The notes beneath the pieces are model-generated. The model searched no databases. It worked only from the letters and a program-made list of their open reading frames with translations, and was not told where the DNA came from. A stretch of 64,000 nucleotides of DNA from Apium graveolens (Eukaryota; Streptophyta; Magnoliopsida; Apiales; Apiaceae), in contig NC_133652.1 in assembly GCF_009905375.1 (NCBI RefSeq), positions 22,001,339 through 22,065,338 on the forward strand. Reading direction: 5' to 3'. Shown here piece by piece: positions 45,672 to 56,420 of this stretch (positions are counted from its first letter, which is position 1; the number at the start of each line of letters is the position of its first letter). A program made the translations under genes and the position numbers.

Positions 45672-47135
45672 TTAAGAATACCCTTTTGCTACCAGTCTTG
45701 CCTTATTTCTTGTAACCACACCATCTTCATCTAGTTTATTCCTGAATACCCACCTAGTACCAACAGCTTTCTTGTGTGTAGGTCTAGGTACTAGTTTCCA
45801 GACTTGTTGACTTTCAAACTGATTGAGCTCATCTTGCATAGCAATCACCCAATCTGGATCAGTCAGTGCTTCTTCAATTTTCTTAGGTTCCATCTCAGAA
45901 AGAAATCCTGAGAACAGACACTCATTTTGAGTAGCACGTCTAGTTCTGACTCCAACATCTGGATCACCAATAATCAACTCAAAAGGGTGAGCTTTATTCC
46001 AGACAGTCTGTCTTGGAAGATTTGATCTTGATGATTCGCCTTGAAATTCATTGTGATGTTGTGTCCTACTAGATGATCCTTCAGCATCTCCCCCTGAGTT
46101 GTTGCCATGTTGACTTGAAGATTCTCCGTCAGTAGCAGTGGTATCTCCATTGTTGCCAAAGTTTCCATCACTATTCCCTTGAGTATCATCAGGATTAACA
46201 GGTTCTTCACCAGCAACAACCTCAGGTACTTGACCATGTTCTGATTCTGAATCTGACGTATCATCAAACTTCAGTTTCTCAGAAGGATCTTCAGTTTGGA
46301 TACTAGGGAGTTTAGTGTCATCAAATGTAACATTGACACTTTCAGTTACTTTGTGTTGATCAATGATATACACTCTATATGATCTTCTTCCATATCCAAC
46401 AAAAATACCCTCATATGCCTTTGCCTCGAACTTACCACGACGATCATCTCCATCCTTGAGCACAAAACATCTGGCACCAAATACATGAAAGTATTTGATA
46501 GAAGGTTTCTGTTCATTCAAAATCTCATAAGGAGTTTTAATGAAGTCTTTGTTGATTAGAGTTAGATTCTGAGTATAACATACAGTATTGACAGCTTCAG
46601 CCCAAAAGTACATTGGAAGACCTGATTCACTTAACATCGTTCTTGCAGCTTCAATCAATGTACGATTCTTCCTTTCTACCACTCCATTTTGCTGAGGGGT
46701 TCTAGGAGCTGAAAATTGTCTGGTAATCCCTTTGTCTGTACAGAATCCATTGAGAAGTGCATTCTTGAATTCTGTCCCATTATCTGACCTTATTGCTCTA
46801 ACAGGGACGTTAGAATCTAACTCAATCATCTTGATATGATCAATCACAACTTGTGGTGTTTCATCCTTAGAGTGAAGAAATAAAACCCATGTATACTTAG
46901 AATAGTCATCAACTATCACAAGACAGTAACACTTCTTTGACATAGAAAGGATATTAACTGGACCAAATAAATCCATGTGCAATAATTGCAGAACACCAGT
47001 TATGGAAGATGTGTCAGTGCCTTTGTGACTTGCTTTCTTTGACTTTCCTTTCTGGCAAGCCTCACATAGTCCTTCTGGAGAGAATTCCAGCTGAGGCAGA
47101 CCTCTTACCAATTCTCTTTTGACAAGAGAATTCAT
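45672..47135 (-). CDS. pol, integrase and linker part, element C
   Basis: The 487-codon segment begins just after a TGA at 47169-47171 and ends at a TAA at 45672-45674. It holds the end of the zinc module (CEAC), the integrase triad D55, D118 and E154 (numbering of this segment) and NGVVERKN. A Ser/Gly/Asn-rich linker follows, then the start of the RT (TRWVFRNKLDEDGVV). An internal polypurine tract lies in the linker at 46088-46101. Confidence 0.92.
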   Translation of the reverse strand: MNSLVKRELVRGLPQLEFSPEGLCEACQKGKSKKASHKGTDTSSITGVLQLLHMDLFGPVNILSMSKKCYCLVIVDDYSKYTWVLFLHSKDETPQVVIDHIKMIELDSNVPVRAIRSDNGTEFKNALLNGFCTDKGITRQFSAPRTPQQNGVVERKNRTLIEAARTMLSESGLPMYFWAEAVNTVCYTQNLTLINKDFIKTPYEILNEQKPSIKYFHVFGARCFVLKDGDDRRGKFEAKAYEGIFVGYGRRSYRVYIIDQHKVTESVNVTFDDTKLPSIQTEDPSEKLKFDDTSDSESEHGQVPEVVAGEEPVNPDDTQGNSDGNFGNNGDTTATDGESSSQHGNNSGGDAEGSSSRTQHHNEFQGESSRSNLPRQTVWNKAHPFELIIGDPDVGVRTRRATQNECLFSGFLSEMEPKKIEEALTDPDWVIAMQDELNQFESQQVWKLVPRPTHKKAVGTRWVFRNKLDEDGVVTRNKARLVAKGYS

Positions 47136-47168
47136 TGTTTTGAAATTGAGATGAGAAAGTCTCTTGTG

Positions 47169-48875
47169 TCATAGCCAACTCTCATCTGACGATGCCTTTG
47201 CATAGAAACAATTGACTTCAAGATTGCTTCCAGAGTTCATGTCAGCTACGAACAGATTTCCTTTCCGGATTCCCATTAAGGAGGGTTTTTCACTTTTCTT
47301 GTGCAGAATCTGACACTTCAGCTTGTCGAATAAAACATTGTAGCCGTTGTCACAGAACTGACTAATGCTAAGCAGATTGTGTTCAAGTCCTTGCCCAACA
47401 TATACATTTTCAATGATAACATTTCCAGCTAGCAAACAGCCATATCCCTCCGTTAAACCTTTGCTGTTATCTCCAAAGGTAACCACTGGGCCAGCTTTCT
47501 CAACCACATTTGATAGCAGGGCTCTATCTCCGGTCATATGTCTTGACGATCCGCTGTCAAGAATCCACACTACCGGTTGTACCTGTTTAATGCCCTCTTT
47601 TCTTGACGATGAGGTGCTTGCATTACTAGCCATGAGAGCAAGATTCCCAACTTCTTCATCTTCACTGTCAGTATCATCCCAGCTTCTTCCCTTTGCCAGG
47701 TACGCCCTTTCAGATTTACTCTTCTGATTAGAATCGTAAGAGTTCTTCCTAGCTTGTTTTGGCTTCCTGCATTCTGTGGCAAAGTGTCCCAACTCATTAC
47801 AGTTGAAGCATCGAATGGTGCTTCGATCAACCATCCCTGTTTTATACCCACCACTGCTGGTGTTAGAGGATGAAGATCCACCTTTCAGGAATCTGTTGTA
47901 GTTGGACTTGTACTTGAACTTGGGATTCCTTTTGAATCTGACATTTGAGAATCTCTTGACAATCAGGGCCATTGACTCATCCTCCAATTGCTCCAGTTCT
48001 TCCAAGGAATAATAATCATCTCCTGATTGATTTGTAGTAGGAGAATCAAATTCTGCTACTATCACATTATCTTCAACCTTGGAAGACTGTACCATTCTTT
48101 CTGACTGTTGAGATTGTTGTTGATATTGTGGTTGTTGTTGTTGTTCATCAGCTACTAGAGCAGTAGACGTGCTGACCACTCTTCCTTTCCCGTAAACTTC
48201 CTTCTGCTGAATCTGCTCCAACTCATAAGTCTTTAACACACCATAGAGCCTTTCCAAAGAAATCTCACTCAGATCTCTTGCTTCTCTTATGGCAGTGATT
48301 CTATGTTCGAGATGAGTTGGCAGTATTAAAAGGAACTTTTTGTTGACCTCCCTGATGGAATAGTATTTACCATTAATGTTCAGGTTGTTGATCAATGCAT
48401 TGTACCTCTCAAACACTTCAGTGATTCCTTCTCCTGGATTGGATTTAAAGTATTCATACTCAGAGGTTAGGATTTCTAGTTTGTTCTCCCTAACTTCCTC
48501 TGTGCCTTCATTAATAATCTCAATAGTTTCCCAGATATGTTTGGAATCTTTACAATTCATCACATGTCTATTCATCAGGGGATTAAGGGAATCTACTAAG
48601 ATTAATTGAAGGCTAGCATCCAGGGAAGCTTCTTCTATTTCAGCAGGAGAGAAGTCCTCAGGATCCTTCACATAAGTTCTCGCTTTGGTGATCACCACAT
48701 CATTTTCTATTACCTCTGGTTCCATAACCATAGGAATTTTTGGACCCTTCTTCAACACTTGCAAATATTTGGGATTAGCAACCTGTAAAAACAGTAGCAT
48801 CTTCTTCTTCCACATAACATAATTTTCTTTATCGAAAAGTGGAATTTTAACGGTTCCAACTTTTTGTGTAGTCAT
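47169..48875 (-). CDS. gag-protease part, element C
   Basis: The ORF is 568 codons from ATG 48875. The gag domain covers about residues 80-220. The zinc knuckle has C356, C359, H364 and C369. A Gln-rich stretch is near 245-260. The protease DSG is at 440-442, directly continuous with gag. Unlike A and B there is no second knuckle and no stop between gag and pol. The frame is closed by TGA at 47169-47171 in the zinc module of the integrase. The same frame runs from 48875 to 44358 apart from two stops. Confidence 0.93.
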   Translation of the reverse strand: MTTQKVGTVKIPLFDKENYVMWKKKMLLFLQVANPKYLQVLKKGPKIPMVMEPEVIENDVVITKARTYVKDPEDFSPAEIEEASLDASLQLILVDSLNPLMNRHVMNCKDSKHIWETIEIINEGTEEVRENKLEILTSEYEYFKSNPGEGITEVFERYNALINNLNINGKYYSIREVNKKFLLILPTHLEHRITAIREARDLSEISLERLYGVLKTYELEQIQQKEVYGKGRVVSTSTALVADEQQQQPQYQQQSQQSERMVQSSKVEDNVIVAEFDSPTTNQSGDDYYSLEELEQLEDESMALIVKRFSNVRFKRNPKFKYKSNYNRFLKGGSSSSNTSSGGYKTGMVDRSTIRCFNCNELGHFATECRKPKQARKNSYDSNQKSKSERAYLAKGRSWDDTDSEDEEVGNLALMASNASTSSSRKEGIKQVQPVVWILDSGSSRHMTGDRALLSNVVEKAGPVVTFGDNSKGLTEGYGCLLAGNVIIENVYVGQGLEHNLLSISQFCDNGYNVLFDKLKCQILHKKSEKPSLMGIRKGNLFVADMNSGSNLEVNCFYAKASSDESWL

Positions 48876-48960
48876 TATGAATTTTTTGAGTGAATAAAAA
48901 ATTCAAGAAGTGAAAGAAACACAAAAGTCTAGGATCTAGATTTGTACGTTAATCAGAAGG

Positions 48961-48971
48961 CTCTGATACCA
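48961..48971 (-). other. Primer-binding site, initiator tRNA-Met, element C
   Basis: TTGGTATCAGAG on the minus strand sits at the inner edge of the 5' LTR (48974). Confidence 0.9.
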
Positions 48972-48973
48972 AT

Positions 48974-50325
48974 TGTTAGGTCCCAATTTATTTGTAGAAG
49001 GGGGGGTTGAATGCAAACAATACCGTTTAGTCGAATAAAATGCGGAATAAAATTGTGAAACAAAATTCAAGTTAAATAAAACTTTTATTAAACTTGAAAG
49101 GTGTTACAACTACGGTATCGGTTACAAGGGATTAATCTCAAATCAATTATTACAAATCTAGAATAAATTCGACATGAACTTTTTCTATTTTTGTAATTAA
49201 AAGATCAAATGTTAAATGCGATTTGAGATTAAGTTCTAGGGATTTTAATCCGCTAGATTGATACACAAGAACAAGATAAGTATTTCTAGTTGATTGGATT
49301 TAACTTTACAATCTAGAAATTGATCTTGAAGTTGCAGATGAGATGAAATATTTTTCTGCTCCTTTTTCTTTTGTTCTTGAGTTTTTGTTCTGTTTTTTCG
49401 ATAGTGAAATAATAGACTTCTGCTCCTTTTTATCAAACAGCCGAATGTAAACATGTACTGGCATGACAATCTCTTTGGCCAGCAAGACTTTCGGTATGAC
49501 AAAATTTATAACTAGCAAGACAATTAAAATGAGCTAGCAAGACTTTCGGTATGACTATTGATTGTCATACCGATTGTCATATTAGTTCAAATAAATTGTC
49601 TTGCTGAATTAATAACAGATTTTAATCTAAACAGAAATTCTAATAAGACAATTAAATGTATTGGCATGACTTTCGGTATGACTATCAATTGTCATACCGA
49701 TTGTCATACTAGTTCAAATGAATTGTCTTGCTGAATTTAAGCAGATTTTAAACCAATTAAAATCTTGTAAATCCTTAATATTAATTCTAAATTAATTAAT
49801 CAATTTAATTCAATTAATCAATAAATTAATCTTTGCAGATATAATTTATTTTCTTAATTAAATTATATGACTTAATTAATTAATAGAGAATTAATACTAA
49901 CCCTGAGCAGCATCCATTTTTCTGACAATCTTCTGAAAGTCACTGAGACTTATGAATCAATTCCGCCACTTCAATGCTGACACTCGATGTACTGTCTGGT
50001 TCATGAGTGACTAACTTCCGTGACGTTTCTTCATGTCTTGACTTTGATATTCTGATTGAATCCTTGTAATAAATGATACCCTGACGAGATCTCTGTCACT
50101 TGATTAAATCCACGATCTTGATTTATATCACTGAGGCATGATCAAATTCTTGAACTTCTTCCAGTGAATCTTCAAGTCTGCAGATGAACAATGTTTATTT
50201 ATTCTTTGACAGATGTTACTTTGTGAGATCTCTCTGATGATAGATCCACTATTTACTTATTACATTCTTATTTGAGTTGAGTTAAATACTCGAATAAACG
50301 AGTAGGCTATGACATATGCCTTTCA
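48974..50325 (-). repeat. 5' LTR of element C
   Basis: The repeat is 1352 bp, TGTTAGGTCC to CCTTTCA, and pairs with 38141-39495. The motif array of GGTATGAC / GCAAGAC words and inverses is at about 49458-49735. A TATA-like TTGATAAAAAGGAG lies near 49425-49438. Confidence 0.95.
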
Positions 50326-50330
50326 AGAAC

Positions 50331-51339
50331 CTTTTCTGGAAAATCTTCTCTCTTTTCTGAAGTTCTTTTAAACCATCTTCTTGAAGCTTTTAACCAGTGG
50401 GGCAGCCATTTGATCCATATCTTCATTGCTGTTATGATCACTCTCAGTATCTGATTCAGTATCAATATTTGAATCATCATCAGAATTTGATGATTCAGTA
50501 TCCGACTTTACAATCATGGCTTTCCCTTTGGAGTAGCTTTTCCTCCTAGCTTTCTCCTTTGGCTTCTCTTCAACCTTGAGTGCAACTGGTCTAGCTTTTG
50601 ATCCTTTCCTCTTGCTTCTTTGCTCCATCTCTAGTTCATGAGTTTTCAGAACTTCATAGATCTTATCTAGAGGTGTGTTGTCAAGTTGATAGTTATCCCT
50701 TATTGATGTGACTTTAAAGTCCCACTTTTCAGGGAGAGCAAGTAGGAACTTCAAGTTTGAGTCCTCCAAATCATATTCTTTGTTGACAAGGGATAAGTCA
50801 TTCAACAACTTCTGAAATCTGTCATAGATCTCAGTTAAGGACTTATTGTCCCTTGAGTCAAAGTGCTCGTATTCTTGAGTAAGTACTGTCCTCCTGTTCT
50901 TCTTGATAGTAGTTGTACCTTGACACTTTACTTCTAAAGCATCCCATATCTCTTTTGTTGTCTTACATCCAATAACTCTATTGGACATAAAACTATCAAG
51001 ACTGCTATGCAAGATTTTTCTGACCTTAGCATCCTTCATGATAGATGAGATATCTTCAGGAGAGTAGTCATTCCTGTCTTTGTCTATCATCTTCTCTGGT
51101 TCTCCTGCAAGCGAAACAACTACCTTCATTGGTCTATGAGGACCATCATTTATCCTGTTCAGATATTCAGGACTTATGGCTTTCAAGCACATGGTCATCC
51201 TGACTTTCCATATTGGATATTCATGTATCTTCAAGATAGGCACCTTGATTGCTTCATACATACTCATGTTGCTGCTTATCTGTGATGTGGCTGGGGGTTG
51301 TGGCTTCAGATTCTGTGTTTCTTCTTCTTTGTCTGACAT
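50331..51339 (-). pseudogene. gag N-terminal half of element A
   Basis: The ATG is at 51339. The 323-codon frame holds the gag domain (EIWDALEVKCQGT, KFLLALPEKWDFKVTSIRDNY, YEVLKTHELEMEQ) and ends at a premature TAA at 50368-50370, followed in frame by basic gag-like sequence up to element C at 50325. The remaining half resumes at 38140. The protein differs clearly from the gags of B and C. Confidence 0.88.
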
Positions 51340-51385
51340 GGTTGATTAATTTTCAGATTTTAAACTGTTTGTACGTTAACAGCAA

Positions 51386-51397
51386 GCTCTGATACCA
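51386..51397 (-). other. Primer-binding site, initiator tRNA-Met, element A
   Basis: TGGTATCAGAGC on the minus strand, two bases from the LTR end at 51400. Confidence 0.9.
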
Positions 51398-51399
51398 AT

Positions 51400-51882
51400 T
51401 GTTAGGCCCTTAAACAACTGTAGGGGGTGAATAAAGTTAATACAATCTATTCGACAAAGTTTCAACAGAATCAACAGTTTATATATTAACTAATAAAAAC
51501 TTACTACAAACGTACTCTCTTGAAAGGATGAACAAATATTCTTGAGAGCTCCTAGGTTATGCGAAAGATATAACAATGTCGCAATGCTTATAGCATGAAA
51601 CTAATATGTGCTTTATATAGAGTACAGCTACACAATGTATAAGAAATCTTATTCTATTAACAACAAGAAAACCTATACAATTGCTTCTGAGATAAAGTCA
51701 TTCACCGCCTTAAGTTCATGTTTCATTTTCCTTATCGAAGATCAACTGATGTGACAAATACTGATTTCATTATTATCCGTTGACATCATCATCCGTTGAC
51801 AATTGACATCATCATCATTCGTTGATATAAGTTCTGAAGTGAACTTTTGATAGTTTCTTGATATTATCAATTGCTCCTAACA
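51400..51882 (-). repeat. 5' LTR of element A
   Basis: The repeat is 483 bp, TGTTAGGCCC to CTCCTAACA. The pair 15409-15903 differs by about 10% plus small indels. It carries two exact ATCCGTTGA words and one variant at 51775-51825. Confidence 0.92.
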
Positions 51883-51887
51883 TTAGT

Positions 51888-52338
51888 ATTGACACTAATT
51901 AATCTAAAAATCTGGTCATATCAAGAATTGTAAATAATTTTTTTGAAAATTATTATGCATGAGTATAATTCTATTATGAAAAATAAACTATAATTAAAAT
52001 AATATTTTTTGATTTATAGAAAAATAGATCATAACAAATAAAATATAAATATAAAAAATATGGACATATATGGCATTGTGTGAGAGGCCAAAAAGAGGTG
52101 AAATTATCGATTCATGTTGATATGCTGAGGTGGAAGGGACTAAAGTCATGGGCCATATATAGCCAATCGATCAAGAATGACTATTTTTTTAGCCAAGGGC
52201 GTCAATGGCCGATTGGATAAGAGAAATTATAAGGGAGTGACTATTTTTGATATTGTTTATCTTCCAGATTGTTCATCTACCGTTCATCTACCAGCTGTAG
52301 GATTTAGCTAAGAGTTCGGAAGTATTGGAGATGCTCTA
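51888..52338. mobile_element. MITE-like element, right part
   Basis: The right end TATTGGAGATGCTCTA (52323-52338) is the inverse of the left end at 15226-15240. The interior is non-coding with no transposase, so it was non-autonomous. Confidence 0.5.
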
Positions 52339-52914
52339 AGTTTTTGAGATTTCCCCACGTTAGATATGATAATTTAATGTAATGTATTGTATTACATATT
52401 CATCGGATAACTGTGTAATTAATTATTTTGGAAAAAAATAGAGAAAAAAACGTAATCAGATATTCTGACAGGTGGACACAAGGACACGTCTTGTCTGAAA
52501 GCACTAGCTACTCTAATGGACCACCGACAGATATGAAAAAAATGGCATTAATTTTGTATCGTTTGCTTTTTAATCTTTCAGTGATAATTTTTATGGTTAC
52601 AAGTGATTCAGAATGAAATACGTCATTCACAAGAAATAATTATCGTATCATAATTAGGCTGCTTCCATTTTTATGATCAGACTTCCGGTTTCTATACTTT
52701 ATTTTTTCTGATTACTTAAAGAATAGAAATATTAAAACCTTTAGCCAGTTGTTGTTCATCAGCAGGGATACTAATTGTGTTAAAACATGCATATATATAC
52801 CTTATTTTATTTTATTTTTTGAAATTGCTTAATAGATAATATGAAAATGTTATATATGTCAATTAAAATAGATGAATTTAATTGATTAAACATGCATACG
52901 AACAACCACCACAA
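52339..52914. other. Non-coding spacer
   Basis: No supported gene between the MITE end and the HyPRP pseudogene; short frames here have no family features. Confidence 0.45.
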
Positions 52915-53085
52915 AGATTTTCCAGCTGGGACTTCCTTGCGACAGTTGTTAAGAACGTCCAAGCTAAGAGCGATAGGAACATTTAAGTTAATTCCGAGAA
53001 TGTTTGCTCTAATGGCAGTGCATAGACAAAGAGCAGCCTTCGAAGAAATTAACTGCAGCATGGCACATACTCCTTACTTCCAAGA
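52915..53085 (-). pseudogene. Truncated HyPRP (DC2.15-like) pseudogene
   Basis: The minus strand retains only the C-terminal half of the eight-cysteine domain: a PCC word near 53060-53068, then after a frame change KAALCLCTAIRANILGINLNVPIALSL and NNCRKEVP. The final cysteine position and the whole N-terminus (signal peptide, linker, first two cysteines) are gone. It is closest to genes 2 and 3 (IRANILGINLNVP) but lies on the opposite strand, so the duplication included an inversion. Confidence 0.8.
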
Positions 53086-53539
53086 CTGTTAACATCATGA
53101 ATACAGTTAACATATATTCCAAGACTGTTGCATATTTAGTTCGTAAGGATTAGGGAAGTGGTGTGCTGATGCGTGTTATATTACTATTGGTAGCTCGCGC
53201 GTTGCTTGGCTATAACTGCAACATAAAAAGTATATTCAATATTAGAAAATCATATAACAAAAACTGAGTACTCTAACAAATGTATAGATACACATATTAT
53301 ACAATAAAGATGTTAATGGCCAAACATTCAGGTGATCCGGGTCAAAAATGTTAGACAACGAATAGGGGCGCACAATTAAATATATATCAATAGAATGTAT
53401 AATGCAAATTTATTTATAGACGTGCAAGGGTGTTTCTTAATAATCATTGCAAATTCTAATTAGTACGTATCCCGGAAAATCAAAAAATTAAATTGTTCTA
53501 TAAACCAACCCACGAGGCTTCTGTCCCTAAAGACAACCT

Positions 53540-53547
53540 TATAAATA
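53540..53547 (+). promoter_or_regulatory. TATA box of HyPRP gene 2
   Basis: TATAAATA, about 80 bases before the ATG. The surrounding text (GAAAATCAAAAAATTAAAT upstream) is shared with the promoter of gene 3. Confidence 0.65.
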
Positions 53548-53620
53548 TGTGCTCTAAATCAGCCAAAAACATAAGCAGTTCTTTCTTGTATAGCAGTTTC
53601 AGTCACTAATTTTATTAGAA

Positions 53621-54070
53621 ATGGATACCAAGAATAATGTAGCAGTAACCCTGTCTCTCTCTGTGAACCTTCTCTTCTTTATTCTAGTCAGTGCATGTGA
53701 TACAAATCCTAGTCCTAATATACCAAAGCCACCTACAACTCCTGCAGTACCATCTCTTCCTACTCCCACAATACCAGCTCCTCTTACTCCAACTTCAACT
53801 GATAATTCCAACAAAAAATGCTCACTGGATACATTGAAATTAGGTGTATGTGTAAATGTGCTTAACTTGGTTGATGTAGTTGTTGGATCTCCTCCAACGC
53901 TTCCATGTTGCAGTCTCATCCGAGGCCTTGTTGATCTTGAGGCTGCTCTTTGTCTCTGCACTGCCATTAGGGCCAATGTTTTGGGTATTAACCTCAATGT
54001 TCCAGTTGCGCTCAGCTTGGTTCTCAATAATTGTGGCAAGGAAGTTCCAAATGGTTTCGAGTGTTTCTAA
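53621..54070 (+). CDS. DC2.15-like hybrid proline-rich protein (8-cysteine motif), gene 2
   Basis: This is an intact 149-residue single-exon gene. The signal peptide is 1-25 (ILVSA). A linker at 26-66 has repeated Pro (IPKPP, VPSLPTPTIPAP). The eight-cysteine domain has C67, C77, C96-C97, C111-x-C113, C138 and C148. An extra Cys, C26, follows the predicted cleavage site. It is a secreted cell-wall/apoplast protein by family; the biochemical role is not settled. It is about 90% identical to gene 3 by eye, with matching promoter text, so the two arose by a recent tandem duplication. Confidence 0.95.
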   Translation: MDTKNNVAVTLSLSVNLLFFILVSACDTNPSPNIPKPPTTPAVPSLPTPTIPAPLTPTSTDNSNKKCSLDTLKLGVCVNVLNLVDVVVGSPPTLPCCSLIRGLVDLEAALCLCTAIRANVLGINLNVPVALSLVLNNCGKEVPNGFECF

Positions 54071-55820
54071 TTAAGATCATATGGGCTCATGCATGATGGG
54101 GTTGTTTACTTGTTTGAAATTGCATTGTTTAAATTTCTATGATTTCTATTTTTAATTTTGTCACTTTATTGCAGCTTATACCTTAATTCTTTGTCAATGT
54201 AATGATGTAATCTATGTATACTTACTGTGTCATTGTTTTATGTAAAATCTATTATTATATTATATTGTTAAGATATAAGTGATCAATTGGATTTTTTAGA
54301 TTTCAAAAGTTACCAAAGTTTCGGGTATACAATTGGAATTTTTAAAATATTTATTAAATTCTGTGTATTTACCAAAGAATTTAAATAATTTTTTTAAATT
54401 TGATAATATTAATTCAGATTTAAAATATTGGGAGTCTTGAAACTGGATTCAAATATACCTTTTTAATCTAAAAATATTTGGTATTATAAACTATCTATTA
54501 AATATGATGGTTTAGATATTCTAAAAATTCATAAATTTTGTTGAATTTCATGATGCATTAAAAACTTTTTAAAATCTCAACTAAAAGAGTATACAATTGA
54601 AAATTTGAAAGATATTTCCTGGCTGATAATACTCGATGTGTTATCAAAGAGCATTATTGATTTGAATTCTATACAGAGTTGGGCAGACTTGATTTGAAAT
54701 CAGTACACTCTACGCAGGGGTTGTTTAGTGAGTAAAGTGACGAGGGATTAATAAGAAATTGGGTCACGGTGATATTGTGATATAGGGTTGATGTATGATA
54801 AATATCTTGAGGGGTGAAATAAATATATTTAATTAAAATATTTTTAATTTTTTAATTTTTATTAATTTTAAAAAGTAATATTATTTGAAAAGTAATATAA
54901 TTTTGATTTATTAATTTAACTTTGTATTAAATATTTAAATAAAATTGTATATAAAATGAAAAATATATTTGATTTAATTATATTTATATTCATATCCCCA
55001 TTAAGTATAAAAACTCATGGAGATTTGAGGCGGAGGATCAAATTTTAGAGCAAAACATGGGTATGTGTTTGAAATAACATAAACTCATATTTATATCTAA
55101 AAAATCTGAACCAAATTACCCATATTTTTTATGATTTTAGTAGAATCCTTCAAGATCTTATTTAAAAATATATAAAAAATTCTAGCAAATTTGTCAAAAT
55201 GTATCATTTATAGAATGAAAAAATTCATGATTTTTTAAATACTATAAAAATTTAAAGGATAATTCGAAGTTGCATAATCAGGCAGTGATGGTACGGATAA
55301 ATTACTTGCCCTGACAAGTGACAAGAGAAGATTGAGTGAGGGAAGAAGGGTTAACAAAGTAGTCTTCTTGAATTTCTATTTCAAAAGCACCCTCTTGTAC
55401 CATTCCTCAATAAAAACAATGTTATATATTTCAATAAATAAAATATCTTCAAATTTATTTTTAAATTATACTTGTATATAAATAATTTGATAATTTTGAT
55501 TGCTCACTATTGAAATAAATTTTGTTCAGAAAGGTGTCAAAAATATAACAGAAATAATAATAATAATAATATATTAATATAATTGATAATAAGTTGGAAA
55601 TATTGACAAAATTGGTTTAGTATACCTTTGAAGATGCTCTTAGGTACTCAAATTTTACAAAAGAGTAATTTCATAGATATCAAAAAATTGTTATCAAATT
55701 ATGAGACATTAATAATTTCATTGATGTTATTGGTGTAGATATAAAAATATCACACACTTGATTTTATTATTATTTTATGAAAATTTTGTACCTTAATTAT
55801 TTCTCTTTCACAAGATTAAG
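54071..55820. other. 3' flank of gene 2 and AT-rich spacer
   Basis: No second gene was recognised. The first 200 bases are the likely 3' UTR. Confidence 0.5.
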
Positions 55821-56130
55821 GGTGTGTTTGGTATTACTGTTTTAGCTGGCAATACCCTTTTTCCTGAAAGGTTGCTAAAAAATTGTTTTATAAAAAAGTG
55901 TTTTTACAGTAATACAAAAGTAAGGCACCCATATTTTTCATAAAGTTACTTTTCAGTTTTGACCATCAAACCTCATGAAAAGCATTATTTTTTATATTTT
56001 TTTATACCAAAACATATATATAAATTAAAAATATTACCAAATAATTATCTGATTTTTTAAAAAGTATTTTTTTCACAAACACTTATTTCAATAGCACAAC
56101 AATTTTTAATAAAAATCTCAAATAGAGCCT
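55821..56130. mobile_element. Possible MITE
   Basis: The left end AGGGTGTGTTTGGTATTACTG and the inverse of the right end (AGGCTCTATTTGAGATTTTT) are imperfect inverted repeats of the 'GGGTGTGTTTGGT' kind common in plant hAT-type MITEs. No exact target duplication was found. Confidence 0.4.
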
Positions 56131-56317
56131 AAGTTGATATTCCTGCCATATCAGGTTTTTACAACATTTTTTTAAAATTTAACTTGGTTAAAAATATTAT
56201 TTTAAGTTTATACTGAACTATAAATTAGAGGCCCGATTGTTGTTGTTTGCAAGTTTCTCACAAATTAGAGGCCCGATTGATTTTGTAGCTAACTATAATT
56301 GTACATATATTTTTTTT

Positions 56318-56420
56318 TCTTTTGCCGAGCAGAGGGAGGAGCTGAATCCTCGACCTTTGGGCTTTGAATAAGAAGTCAAGAGCTCGGTCATTCCATCAGC
56401 CCTTTGTTCGGCTCGAGAAG
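56318..56420 (-). mobile_element. Possible SINE fragment
   Basis: On the minus strand a GATGGAATGACCGAGCTC stretch (box A-like) is followed about 35 bases later by GGTCGAGGATTCAGC (box B-like), and the block ends in an A-rich tail. It is GC-richer than its surroundings. The boxes are imperfect. Confidence 0.4.

Larger units (their letters stand above)
38141..50325 (-). mobile_element. Element C: Sirevirus-type copia retrotransposon nested in element A gag
   Basis: It is 12,185 bp with LTRs 38141-39495 (1355 bp) and 48974-50325 (1352 bp), and AGAAC duplications at 38136-38140 and 50326-50330. About a dozen differences plus a poly-G length change separate the LTRs (under 1% by eye), so this is the youngest insertion seen. 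Gag and pol share one frame with two nonsense codons. A large env-like ORF follows with one in-frame amber. Its LTR motif family differs wholly from that of B. Confidence 0.96.
15409..51882 (-). mobile_element. Element A: old Sirevirus-type copia retrotransposon, host of two nested elements
   Basis: LTRs at 15409-15903 and 51400-51882 both begin TGTTAG and end CTCCTAACA. They are flanked by the duplication TTAGT (15404-15408 and 51883-51887). Removing the two nested elements and one copy of each of their duplications leaves about 11.0 kb. On the minus strand the order is LTR, primer site, gag, protease, integrase, RT, RNase H, env-like remnant, polypurine tract, LTR. The LTRs differ at about one base in ten by eye. 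Gag and pol have many stops, shifts and deletions, so the element is dead. Confidence 0.93.
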
